NCBI GenBank assembly: GCA_964545735.1
Contig: CAZJGS010000065.1
Coordinates: 1-14,410 of the forward strand
DNA: 14,410 nt
Source: Pleomorphochaeta sp964545735
Lineage (GTDB): Bacteria > Spirochaetota > Spirochaetia > Sphaerochaetales > Sphaerochaetaceae
Direction: 5' to 3'
Below are positions 6,880 through 14,245 of this stretch, one piece after another. Numbering within the stretch: the first letter of the stretch is position 1; the number at the start of each line of letters is the position of its first letter. The position numbers were made by a program, and so were the translations under genes. The notes below the pieces were generated by a model. It was not told the origin of the DNA and ran no database searches. It worked only from the letters and a program-made list of their open reading frames with translations.

Positions 6880-8287
6880 TGATGAGCAATTAGATCGCCG
6901 TTTATTAGCAGGTCGTGAATATCGCGGAGCTAGTCGAATTGATGGACCTCTGGTATATATGAGAAACACCCACCCAATTGGATTTGGTGAATTGGTTGAA
7001 GTTGTTGCCCCTGATGGAAGTAGAAGAAGTGGACAAGTACTCGATACCAGTGATGAAGTTGTATGCGTTCAAGTATTTGAAGGCACCACAGGTTTGACAC
7101 TTCCTGGCACGGGAATTCACTTTTTAGGTCATCCACTAAGTTTATCTGTTAGTGAATCTATGCTAGGTAGAGTTATGAATGGACTTGGTAAAAGTCGTGA
7201 TGGCTCTCCAATGCCTGGAGGTGAAATAGATAGAGACGTCAACGGAACTCCAATAAATCCAACAGCAAGAGTTTATCCTCAGGATTTTATACAAACCGGT
7301 ATTTCTGTTATTGATGGAATGACAACTTTGATTCAAGGTCAAAAGTTGCCTATATTCAGTGGTAATGGACTCTCTCACAATCAATTAGCTGCTCAAATTG
7401 CGAGACAAGCTAAAGTTAGAGGCGGAGAAAGTGATTTTGCTATAGTTTTTGCAGCCATGGGTATTAAACATGATGTCGCTAGATTTTTTATTGATTCTTT
7501 TGAATCAAGTGGTGTTATTGATAATGTAGCTCTATTTTTATCCCTTGCAGATGATCCATCGATTGAAAGAACAATTACTCCAAGAACTGCTTTAACACTT
7601 GCTGAGTATTTGGCCTTTGATTTGGGAAAGCAAGTTTTAGTAATTATGACTGATATGACCAACTACTGTGAATCTCTAAGAGAGATTTCAACTCTAAGAG
7701 GTGAAATTCCCTCAAGAAAAGGATATCCAGGATATTTATATTCCAACCTGGCTGAGTTATATGAAAGATCTGGTAAAATTAAAGGTAGCAAAGGCTCTAT
7801 TACTCAATTACCTATTTTATCCATGCCCAATGATGATATATCTCATCCAATTCCCGATTTGACTGGATACATAACAGAAGGACAAATAGTATTTGATAGA
7901 ACTTTGCACTCTAGAGACTTGTATCCACCAATTAATCCCCTTCCATCTCTCTCAAGATTGATGAAAGATGGTATTGGAGAGGGCATGACACGAAAAGATC
8001 ATCCTCATTTAGCTAACCAGTTGTTTGCCTCTTACTCCCATGTTCAAGATGTTAGAAACTTAGCCTCAGTTATAGGAGAAGAAGAATTAACTTCAATTGA
8101 CAAACAGTATATAAAGTTTGGGGTATTTTTTGAAAATAATTTTATAGCTCAAGCCTTTGATGAAGAGAGAAGTATTGAAGAAACTTTAAATATTGGATGG
8201 CAAGCTTTGGGTTTCCTACCAGCTGAAGAACTACAAAGACTTAGTGAAGATGAAATTGATGAATATTGGCAGGAGAATGAAGATTAA
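6869..8287 (+). CDS. ntpB: V/A-type ATPase non-catalytic subunit B
   Basis: This regulatory nucleotide-binding-type subunit alternates with A in the head. The start chosen is ATG 6869 (472 residues), because GGAGG at 6859-6863 sits five bases upstream. The in-frame TTG at 6857 would lie inside that ribosome site. The P-loop is degenerate (GNGLSHNQ, residues 165-172, no GKT), as in all B subunits. Arg396 in SHVQDVRNLASVIGEEEL matches the position of the arginine finger that completes the catalytic site of A. Other family blocks are GYPGYLYSNLAELYERSG and DLTGYITEGQI. The gene overlaps A by 11 bases and meets D at TAATG (8285-8289). Confidence 0.97.
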   Translation: MKTNDEQLDRRLLAGREYRGASRIDGPLVYMRNTHPIGFGELVEVVAPDGSRRSGQVLDTSDEVVCVQVFEGTTGLTLPGTGIHFLGHPLSLSVSESMLGRVMNGLGKSRDGSPMPGGEIDRDVNGTPINPTARVYPQDFIQTGISVIDGMTTLIQGQKLPIFSGNGLSHNQLAAQIARQAKVRGGESDFAIVFAAMGIKHDVARFFIDSFESSGVIDNVALFLSLADDPSIERTITPRTALTLAEYLAFDLGKQVLVIMTDMTNYCESLREISTLRGEIPSRKGYPGYLYSNLAELYERSGKIKGSKGSITQLPILSMPNDDISHPIPDLTGYITEGQIVFDRTLHSRDLYPPINPLPSLSRLMKDGIGEGMTRKDHPHLANQLFASYSHVQDVRNLASVIGEEELTSIDKQYIKFGVFFENNFIAQAFDEERSIEETLNIGWQALGFLPAEELQRLSEDEIDEYWQENED

Positions 8288-8982
8288 TGACTACAAATTT
8301 AGCTCCAACAAGAACTAATTTAATGAAATTAGAAGATAATTTGAAATTTGCAACTCTAGGCTATGAACTACTAGATCAGAAGAGACAAATTTTAATATCT
8401 GAATTACTTGCTTTGGTTGACCAAGCAGTGGAGTATCAAAGTAAAGTTGATTCTTCACTAGAAAGAGCTTGGGAGACACTGAGTAATGCAATTATGGAAA
8501 TGGGGCGTTTAAGAGTTGGTAATTTGTGTGGTTCTACTAATATTGAATATAATATAAAGGTTTCTCAAAGAAAAGTTATGGGAGTAGCCGTTCCTATAGT
8601 CGATACTACCTTTGAAGATAGAGGACCTTATTTTTCACAAGAAAGTTCAAATATTATAGCAGAATTGGGGATACAGCAGTTTAGTGAAAGCTTAGAATTA
8701 ATGGGACGATTAGCTGAATTAAAAGTATCTATTATGCGACTAAGTAGAGAAGTAAAGAAAACTATCAGGAAGGTAAATGCACTTGAAAAAATTTCTATTC
8801 CTGAAACCAAAGAAACTATAAAGTTTATGAAAAGTCGGATTGAAGAAAGTGAAAGAGAAAGTTTTATTTTGCTAAAGTCTGTAAAAGATAAATTAGAAAA
8901 ACAAAAAGAGTTGAAAAAAAAGAAACAAAATTTGGATACAAATGTTATAAATTCAAAGATTGTTAATTCTAAAGAGGAATAG
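8287..8982 (+). CDS. ntpD: V/A-type ATPase subunit D (rotor shaft)
   Basis: The 231-residue protein is two long helices forming an antiparallel coiled coil. The N-terminal half carries the family signature APTRTNLMKLEDNLKFATLGYELLDQKR read in two blocks (APTRTNLMKLE; GYELLDQKRQ). The C-terminal helix (about 130-220) is Lys/Glu-rich. With F it forms the axle inside the A3B3 head. The ATG shares one base with the stop of B, and AGGAG at 8271-8275 lies 11 bases upstream. It is the last structural gene of the pump. The C-terminal tail after the coiled coil is very lysine-rich (KKKKQN) and slightly longer than in many relatives. Confidence 0.96.
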   Translation: MTTNLAPTRTNLMKLEDNLKFATLGYELLDQKRQILISELLALVDQAVEYQSKVDSSLERAWETLSNAIMEMGRLRVGNLCGSTNIEYNIKVSQRKVMGVAVPIVDTTFEDRGPYFSQESSNIIAELGIQQFSESLELMGRLAELKVSIMRLSREVKKTIRKVNALEKISIPETKETIKFMKSRIEESERESFILLKSVKDKLEKQKELKKKKQNLDTNVINSKIVNSKEE

Positions 8983-8991
8983 GAGGATTCA

Positions 8992-9471
8992 ATGGCAGTA
9001 CCTTTCAAACATATTTTAACATATATTGATGGTAGCGAAGAGTCGATGTCCGCAATGATGTATTCTATTTTATTAGCAAAACACAATGTGGCAAAATTAG
9101 ATATACTATATGTTGTAAATACCAAAGCCCTTTCAGATTTGGTAAAAGCTGGTATTTTTTTAGATATGGAAAGAAATGAATATCAACAGGATTTGCAAAA
9201 AGATGCAGAGCGTTATTTGAAACATGCAAAAAAATTAGCTAATATGAAAGATGTTGAGATTGAGTGCATAGTTGAAGAAGGATCTGCTCATAGACTTGTA
9301 AGAGACCATATAAAAAACAATAGTATAGATTTGCTATTGATAGGTGGAATCAGCGGGATAAGATCTAGACGTGATGAATTAAATAGTGAAACTGATAGAA
9401 TGCTTAGAACCTCTACTTGCCCTGTGATGGTTATTCGCGATGATGAAGATATTTGGGAAGAATTTGAATAA
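8992..9471 (+). CDS. Universal stress protein (UspA) family
   Basis: This 159-residue alpha/beta protein shows the Usp fold. The first strand, FKHILTYIDGSEES, supplies the usual Asp (Asp13). The fourth strand IDLLLIGG leads into the phosphate loop, and the final strand is CPVMVIRDD. The ATP-binding signature G-2x-G-9x-G(S/T) is partly kept: Gly119 and Gly122 are present, but the third glycine is Ser132, so ATP binding is uncertain. AGGAGG (8981-8986) overlaps the subunit D stop and sits five bases before ATG 8992. With only nine bases between the genes, it is almost certainly co-transcribed with the ATPase. Usp proteins sense or bind nucleotides in other settings, so a regulatory link to the pump is conceivable but unproven. 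Confidence 0.92.
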   Translation: MAVPFKHILTYIDGSEESMSAMMYSILLAKHNVAKLDILYVVNTKALSDLVKAGIFLDMERNEYQQDLQKDAERYLKHAKKLANMKDVEIECIVEEGSAHRLVRDHIKNNSIDLLLIGGISGIRSRRDELNSETDRMLRTSTCPVMVIRDDEDIWEEFE

Positions 9472-9485
9472 AATAAAAAAAATAT

Positions 9486-9514
9486 TTGAATTGTTAATGA
9501 AAAAGCAATACTAT
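9486..9514 (+). promoter_or_regulatory. Weak candidate promoter before the EIIA gene
   Basis: TTGAAT (9486-9491), 17 bases, then TACTAT (9509-9514) each match the consensus at four of six positions. The gap 9472-9589 has no clear terminator, so this promoter would add to, rather than replace, read-through from the ATPase operon. Confidence 0.3.
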
Positions 9515-9589
9515 TGTAGTAAATAGAAATATAAGAAAAAATTAATAGGAGAATAGCTGAACATTGATTCATGCTATAGAAATAAAGAG

Positions 9590-10042
9590 ATGAATTTAAT
9601 TGAAATTTTAGAAGAAAATTTAATAAAAGTTCCACTTGTTAGTAATTCTAAGAGTGACGTTTTAGTCGAATTAGTAAACGTACTAGCTATAGGTAAGAAC
9701 TTAAGTGTACATGAGAAAGATTCTGTATTAGAGGCAGTCGTAAACCGAGAAGCTTTAGGCTCAACCGGAATAGGAAAGGGAATTTGTATTCCTCACGCCC
9801 AAAGTGAATCAATTGAAAATATTAATGTTGTTGTTGGAGTATCGAGAGTACCAATCGATTTTGATTCTCCAGATAATTTAAAGTCAAGATTATTCTTTTT
9901 AGTTGTAGCATCTAGCGGTGCAGCTTCAGCTCACGTTGAAGTTTTAGCAGCTATTGCACGTGCTTGCTCTTCCGGTGTATTTAGAAGAATGCTTGAGCAG
10001 TGTAAAAGTAATAAAGAAGTAGTTCAGCTTTTTTCTGAATAA
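9590..10042 (+). CDS. PTS EIIA type-2 domain protein (PtsN-like)
   Basis: The stand-alone 150-residue PTS EIIA domain of the fructose/mannitol/nitrogen type carries the active-site histidine His69 in the signature GIGKGICIPHAQ. It therefore should accept phosphate from HPr or an NPr-like protein. No EIIB, EIIC or HTH domain is fused or adjacent, so a regulatory role is more likely than sugar transport. In E. coli the related EIIA-Ntr controls K+ transport and its sensor kinase. Here the neighbour is an ion-pumping ATPase. ATG 9590 has only a poor GAG-type ribosome site directly upstream. A better AGGAG lies at 9547-9551 before a tiny TTG-started frame that ends in ATGA overlap with this start. 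Confidence 0.92.
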   Translation: MNLIEILEENLIKVPLVSNSKSDVLVELVNVLAIGKNLSVHEKDSVLEAVVNREALGSTGIGKGICIPHAQSESIENINVVVGVSRVPIDFDSPDNLKSRLFFLVVASSGAASAHVEVLAAIARACSSGVFRRMLEQCKSNKEVVQLFSE

Positions 10043-10056
10043 AGTAGATATCTACT
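10043..10056. repeat. Perfect 14-base palindrome
   Basis: AGTAGATATCTACT is fully self-complementary and begins at the first base after the EIIA stop codon. With no loop it makes a poor RNA hairpin, so it looks more like a dyad DNA-binding site for a dimeric protein than a terminator. It lies 40 bases before the LRR gene start. Confidence 0.5.
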
Positions 10057-10096
10057 GATATTTAGTTTTAACAAGCATTAAAGCTAGGAGTTTTTT

Positions 10097-11254
10097 GTGA
10101 AATATGTGATTAAAGAAGGGGTTTGCTTTGTTAAAGTCAAGGGCGTACTCTATGATCAAGAAATGGAAAATATTGTAAAATTTCCTAATAAAAAAAATAT
10201 TGAAACTTTTGATATGCCAAGTGATGTTGTTGGTATAAAAAAAGATGCTTTTAGAGATAATGCAAGCTTAAAAGAAATAACCTTTTCAGAACATACTACT
10301 CAAATCGGTAAGAAAGCCTTTAAAAAATGTAAAAAATTAAAAAACATTATTATACCAAAAGAAGTTAAATCAATTGGTAAAAGTGCTTTTGAGAAATGCA
10401 ATAAATTGAAAAGAGTTAATTTTGAAGGCAGCGTACACAAAATGGGTAATGCTGTTTTTTCAGGTTGCAAAAGTTTAAAAGATATATCTTTTCCCGTTGA
10501 AATGAAAAAAATTCCACCATATTTTTTAAGTGAGTGTTATTTGCTTCAAGAGGTAAAAATTCCCGAATCAGTAGAAAAAATATGTGATTCAGCTTTTGCT
10601 ACTTGCTCGTCCTTGACTAGTATAGTTTTTCCATCAAGTTTAGAGGTCGTTGGTCCTTTAGCCTTTGAGGAATGCTCCAAATTAAAATCTATTATATTCA
10701 ATGATAAAGTTGAGCATATAGGTGATAGGGCTTTTAAAGAGTGTGTTTCCTTAATTGAAGTGAAAATACCAGAAAATGTTAAAAAAATTGGTGTTGGAGC
10801 ATTTGAAGATTGTAAACGCCTACAACATATAAGCCTACCACAATCTCTAAATATTATTGATGAATTAGTTTTTCATGGTTGTCATAACTTAGAAACAATA
10901 GTTTTATCTCCATCAATTCATCTGATAAGCAGCTTTGCTTTCTCAAGTTGTAGAAGTTTAACCGATGTTGATTTCAATGTTAATTTGAAAAAAATTGATA
11001 GTTGTGCTTTTATTGGATGTGTATCACTGGAAAAAATCCAATTAGAAGAAAATATTGAAGAAATTGGAAACAGTGCTTTTCAATATTGTAGTACGCTAAA
11101 AGAGATAACAATAAAAGCCAAAACAGTAAAATTTGGAACCTTGATTTTTGACAGCTGTGATGAAATTAGTTGTGTTAACTTGTATAAAGATAGCAATGTT
11201 GAAAAATATTTTATTGACCATGGATTCAAGGATAAAATAAAATATATTGAATAG
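10097..11254 (+). CDS. BspA-like leucine-rich-repeat protein, probably cytoplasmic
   Basis: The protein has 385 residues. After a 45-residue cap it consists of fourteen tandem repeats of the LRR_5 / BspA (Treponema pallidum) type, with pattern AFxxCxxLxxIxxPxxVxxIGxx. The repeat Phe recurs every 23 residues from Phe52 to Phe351 without a single insertion, with Leu144 replacing it in unit five. A Cys stands three residues after it in 13 of 14 units. A short cap (NVEKYFIDHGF) closes the array. No signal peptide, membrane segment, LPXTG or other surface anchor is visible, whereas most BspA-like proteins are secreted. Start is GTG 10097 with AGGAG (10086-10090) six bases upstream. The likely role is protein-protein interaction, and its partner is unknown. 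Confidence 0.9.
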   Translation: MKYVIKEGVCFVKVKGVLYDQEMENIVKFPNKKNIETFDMPSDVVGIKKDAFRDNASLKEITFSEHTTQIGKKAFKKCKKLKNIIIPKEVKSIGKSAFEKCNKLKRVNFEGSVHKMGNAVFSGCKSLKDISFPVEMKKIPPYFLSECYLLQEVKIPESVEKICDSAFATCSSLTSIVFPSSLEVVGPLAFEECSKLKSIIFNDKVEHIGDRAFKECVSLIEVKIPENVKKIGVGAFEDCKRLQHISLPQSLNIIDELVFHGCHNLETIVLSPSIHLISSFAFSSCRSLTDVDFNVNLKKIDSCAFIGCVSLEKIQLEENIEEIGNSAFQYCSTLKEITIKAKTVKFGTLIFDSCDEISCVNLYKDSNVEKYFIDHGFKDKIKYIE

Positions 11255-11274
11255 AAATTTTAAGTTTTAAACAG

Positions 11275-11295
11275 GCTACCATTTGGCAGCTTTTT
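11275..11295 (+). terminator. Probable intrinsic terminator after the LRR gene
   Basis: GCTACC (11275-11280) pairs with GGCAGC (11285-11290), with one A-C mismatch and an ATTT loop, followed by five Ts. It lies 20 bases after the LRR stop. The stem is short and imperfect, so termination may be partial. It is the only reasonable transcription stop seen between subunit D and the transporter gene. Confidence 0.55.
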
Positions 11296-11320
11296 GTTTG
11301 CCTTTAAAAGTTTAAATATA

Positions 11321-11349
11321 TTGACTATTTTGTTTTTCCATAATAGACA
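11321..11349 (+). promoter_or_regulatory. Weak candidate promoter of the EamA gene
   Basis: TTGACT (11321-11326, 5/6 to consensus) is followed after 17 bases by TAGACA (11344-11349, only 3/6). It sits between the LRR terminator and the transporter start, where a promoter is expected. Confidence 0.3.
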
Positions 11350-11368
11350 TTTTCAGAAGGTAAAAATT

Positions 11369-12280
11369 ATGAATTCATATTTAAAAGGGATATTTTTAAC
11401 AAGTCTATCTGCAATATTATTTGGACTAAATCCATTGTTTGTTTATTTGCTGCAAACAAGTGATATCAATTTAATAATTACATTATATATTCGATTTGTA
11501 GGTAGTGTGCTGGTTTATTTAATAATAATCAGGCTAGGCAATATACCTTTTGTATTTATAAAGGATTTTCACTTATTATTTAAATTATTTATTAGTTCCT
11601 TCTTCTTTTTATCAACAGCAGCCTTATTAATTTATTCTTATACTAAGGTGCCTTCGGGATTAACTACTGTTTTGCATTTTAGTTATCCAATAATTATTAC
11701 CATAATGAGCATAGCAGCAAAAAGAGATACGTTTAATATTCCTTTAGCAGTATCAATTCTACTATCAGTAATTGGTGTTATTTTAGTTACCAATATTGGG
11801 AAAATGGAGTTTGAATCCATTGGAATAATATCAGCAATACTCTCAGCCTTTACTTTTGCAATCTATTTATTTATGCTGAATGATAAAAAAATAAAGAGTG
11901 TAGATAATAATATTTTTGTATTGTATTTATCCTTTTTCTCATTACTAATTTTGATAATTGTTAGTTTTTTCATTGATAATCCATTTGGAAATCTCAAAAA
12001 AATAGATTTTGATGTTATTTCAGTCTTAGGTGCCTTAGGTTATGTTGTTGCCTCAGCTTTGGGAGTGGCTCTCTTCTCTTATGGGGCTAGAAAGGTTGGA
12101 GGACCTATAACGGGGACTATTGGAGCCTTTGAGCCTTTGACGGCCGTATTTGTAGGTATCCTTTATTTTAATGAAAGTTCTCCTGATTATTACATAGTTG
12201 GTGTAGGCTTAATAATAGTTGCTACTATTATTGTCTCTTTATTTAGTGCTAGAAGTAGAAAAGCTAGAGAAATAGAATAA
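11369..12280 (+). CDS. EamA/DMT-family transporter
   Basis: The membrane protein has 303 residues and about ten predicted helices in two homologous five-helix halves, typical of the drug/metabolite transporter superfamily. Half one starts with GIFLTSLSAILFGLNPLF and includes KVPSGLTTVLHFSYPIII. Half two starts ISAILSAFTFAIYLFML and includes ITGTIGAFEPLTAVFVG and YFNE. These are the two EamA repeats. The substrate cannot be told: relatives export amino acids or metabolites. The start chosen is ATG 11369, with AGAAGG (11355-11360) eight bases upstream. An in-frame TTG at 11294 lies inside the terminator of the preceding gene. A weak promoter (TTGACT 11321-11326, 17 bases, TAGACA) may drive it. 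Confidence 0.92.
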   Translation: MNSYLKGIFLTSLSAILFGLNPLFVYLLQTSDINLIITLYIRFVGSVLVYLIIIRLGNIPFVFIKDFHLLFKLFISSFFFLSTAALLIYSYTKVPSGLTTVLHFSYPIIITIMSIAAKRDTFNIPLAVSILLSVIGVILVTNIGKMEFESIGIISAILSAFTFAIYLFMLNDKKIKSVDNNIFVLYLSFFSLLILIIVSFFIDNPFGNLKKIDFDVISVLGALGYVVASALGVALFSYGARKVGGPITGTIGAFEPLTAVFVGILYFNESSPDYYIVGVGLIIVATIIVSLFSARSRKAREIE

Positions 12281-12321
12281 TATTTTTTTATTACACAAAT
12301 AATGTGTGCTTTAAATAATAA

Positions 12322-12350
12322 TTTACTTATCATATAAAAAGGTGTATCTT
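12322..12350 (+). promoter_or_regulatory. Weak candidate promoter of the beta-CASP gene
   Basis: TTTACT (12322-12327) and TATCTT (12345-12350), spaced by 17 bases, each match four of six consensus positions in the 92-base gap before the beta-CASP gene. No convincing terminator closes the EamA gene, so read-through is also possible. Confidence 0.25.
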
Positions 12351-12372
12351 TATTATATAGATAGGAGCAAAT

Positions 12373-14049
12373 ATGGATATTACTTTTTACGGAGCAGCTA
12401 AACATGTAACAGGAAGTTGTACTTATATTAAGTGTGACGGTGTAACAATTTTAATTGATTGTGGATTGGCCCAAGGAAGAGATGAAAAAGAAATGGGTGA
12501 AGACTTGATCTTTGACCCAGCGTCAATTGACTATGTCTTATTAACTCACGCGCACATCGACCATAGTGGTAGAATACCGCAGCTGGTAAAAGAAGGCTTT
12601 AAAGGTAAGATTTTAGCAACTTCGGCTACAAGAAAATTATGTGATATTATGCTTAGTGATAGTGCTCACATTCAAGAAATGGAAGCTGAATGGAAAAGTA
12701 GAAAAAATGTCAGATCTGGTAAAAAGGCAATAGAACCTTTGTATAAGATTCAAGATGCCATAGATAGTTTAACTTTTTTTAAAGAATGTGATTATGATGA
12801 GAAAATAAATTTAACCAAAGGTATTAGTTGCAGGTTTATTGATGCTGGACATTTATTAGGCTCCTCTTCAATTGAATTATGGCTTGAAGAAGATGGGAAT
12901 AAGAGAAAGTTAGTATTTAGTGGTGATATTGGTAATTTTGATCAACCAATAATTGAAAACCCTCATTATATTGATGATGCTGATATAGTAATTATTGAAT
13001 CTACTTATGGGGACAGAATACATAAAAAACCAAAAGGTTCTGTAGGACACAATGTTCCAACTATTGCAAGAGCTAGAGAATTAGCTAAGATGGTTCAATC
13101 GACTTTTGATAAGGGCGGAAATGTTGTTATTCCAGCTTTTTCAGTTGGAAGGACTCAAGAAATATTATATTTATTTAGGTATATTTTAGATAATAATTTA
13201 TTACCTGATTATCCAAATTTACCTGTTTTTGTTGACTCTCCATTATCAGTAAAAGCTACTCAAATTTTTGCCTCTACAATTCAGGGATATTATGATGAAG
13301 AAGCTATGAAGATGGTTAATGAAGGTATAAACCCAATTATTTTCCCGTCTTTAACTACTATTGTCGATGTGGAACAATCAAAAGCTCTCAATTTTCTAAA
13401 ACACCCTTGTGTAATAATATCAAGTAGTGGAATGTGTGAAGCAGGTAGAATAAAGCACCATTTGAAGCACAATCTTTGGAAAAAAGAAGCTACTGTAATT
13501 TTTAGCGGTTTTCAAGCAAACGGCACTTTAGGTCGCTCTATTTTAGAAGGAGCGAGGCATGTTACGATTTTTGGTGATCAAATAGATGTAAACTGTAGAA
13601 TTGCTTCTTTACAAGGAATTTCAGGACATGCTGATCAAGAAGGGTTGTTAAAATGGATTACTTCAATTAACAAAAAACCTAAACAAATATTTGTTAATCA
13701 TGGGGAAGCCGAAGTTGCTGCTTATTTTGCAACTTTGATAAATAAAGAATTAAAAATAAATGCTTTTGCACCAAGTCCTCTTGATACCTTCTCATTATTA
13801 GATGCAACAGCTAGACCTATACAAAGTGACTCTCCACTACCAAGTAGTATTAGTACAAAATTAGGTACTTCGATTGCTGACTTAATTAAAGAAAGAGAAT
13901 CTCTTGAATCTGTAGTTTCTAGAATGATAGTAGCAAGTAGGAAAAAAGAATTATCAGAAGAAGATGCAATAAGATTAACCAATGCTATTGAGAGACTAAC
14001 TAGTGATATTGAATATTTAGGAATAAAGTGGTTTGGTGATAGTGAATAA
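12373..14049 (+). CDS. Beta-CASP metallo-beta-lactamase-fold RNase-like protein
   Basis: This 558-residue predicted two-zinc RNA hydrolase is of the CPSF73/YSH1-like group (COG1236 type). All motifs are present: HAHIDH (His59, His61, Asp63, His64), DAGH (His160), FSGDIGN (Asp185), beta-CASP motif A IIESTYGDR (Glu209), GGNVVIPAFSVGRTQEIL, motif B in SSSGMCEAGRIKHHL (His362), motif C in GISGHADQEG (His419), and VNHGE (His443) of the RMMBL domain. It differs from RNase J, which has other spacing and a dimerisation tail. Residues from about 470 onward form an extra Ser-rich linker and a helical tail of unknown role. AGGAG (12363-12367) precedes ATG 12373 by five bases. A strong terminator follows. 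The substrate is inferred to be RNA. Confidence 0.93.
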   Translation: MDITFYGAAKHVTGSCTYIKCDGVTILIDCGLAQGRDEKEMGEDLIFDPASIDYVLLTHAHIDHSGRIPQLVKEGFKGKILATSATRKLCDIMLSDSAHIQEMEAEWKSRKNVRSGKKAIEPLYKIQDAIDSLTFFKECDYDEKINLTKGISCRFIDAGHLLGSSSIELWLEEDGNKRKLVFSGDIGNFDQPIIENPHYIDDADIVIIESTYGDRIHKKPKGSVGHNVPTIARARELAKMVQSTFDKGGNVVIPAFSVGRTQEILYLFRYILDNNLLPDYPNLPVFVDSPLSVKATQIFASTIQGYYDEEAMKMVNEGINPIIFPSLTTIVDVEQSKALNFLKHPCVIISSSGMCEAGRIKHHLKHNLWKKEATVIFSGFQANGTLGRSILEGARHVTIFGDQIDVNCRIASLQGISGHADQEGLLKWITSINKKPKQIFVNHGEAEVAAYFATLINKELKINAFAPSPLDTFSLLDATARPIQSDSPLPSSISTKLGTSIADLIKERESLESVVSRMIVASRKKELSEEDAIRLTNAIERLTSDIEYLGIKWFGDSE

Positions 14050-14071
14050 ATAACATTTTTAGAAAATAAAT

Positions 14072-14126
14072 TAATAGTCTTGTGTATAAAAATTAAAAAA
14101 ATAAGTACAAGACTATTATTTTTTTT
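14072..14126 (+). terminator. Strong intrinsic terminator after the beta-CASP gene
   Basis: TAATAGTCTTGT (14072-14083) pairs perfectly with ACAAGACTATTA (14107-14118), a 12-bp stem, followed by eight Ts (14119-14126). It begins 23 bases after the stop codon. Confidence 0.92.
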
Positions 14127-14210
14127 AAATAATTTGCCCTAGTAATTACATACAATAAAAGCATTTAAATTTTAGGGTGTATAAATTTGATATTTTTTTT
14201 AAAAAAATGG

Positions 14211-14239
14211 TAGACAAAAGAAAATTGTCGTGCTATATT
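14211..14239 (+). promoter_or_regulatory. Promoter of the small-RNA candidate
   Basis: TAGACA (14211-14216, 5/6) is followed after exactly 17 bases by TATATT (14234-14239, 5/6). TG at 14231-14232 forms an extended -10. The predicted start is near 14246. This is among the best-formed promoters in the window, yet no gene follows within it. Confidence 0.6.
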
Positions 14240-14245
14240 CTCGAT

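Noticed and set aside
8628..9125. Minus-strand frame of 165 codons across subunit D and usp
   Set aside because: It is antisense to two clear genes, rich in Ser/Phe/Ile as expected for the reverse complement of Lys/Glu/Asn-rich coding DNA, and has no recognisable domain.
9563..9589. EIIA starting at ATT 9563
   Set aside because: ATT is a very rare start, and the nine added residues do not resemble the family. ATG 9590 gives the standard N-terminus.
10247..11152. The 69-base periodicity of the LRR gene as a CRISPR or DNA repeat array
   Set aside because: The period is conserved in protein pattern, not in DNA sequence, and it is in frame throughout. It is a protein repeat.
11294..11368. Longer EamA protein starting at TTG 11294
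   Set aside because: The TTG lies within the T tract of the preceding terminator and has no ribosome site. ATG 11369 has AGAAGG at good spacing and gives the normal N-terminus of the family.
12293..12307. ACACA/TGTGT hairpin after the EamA gene as a terminator
   Set aside because: The stem is only five pairs and is not followed by a T tract. The T run lies before it.
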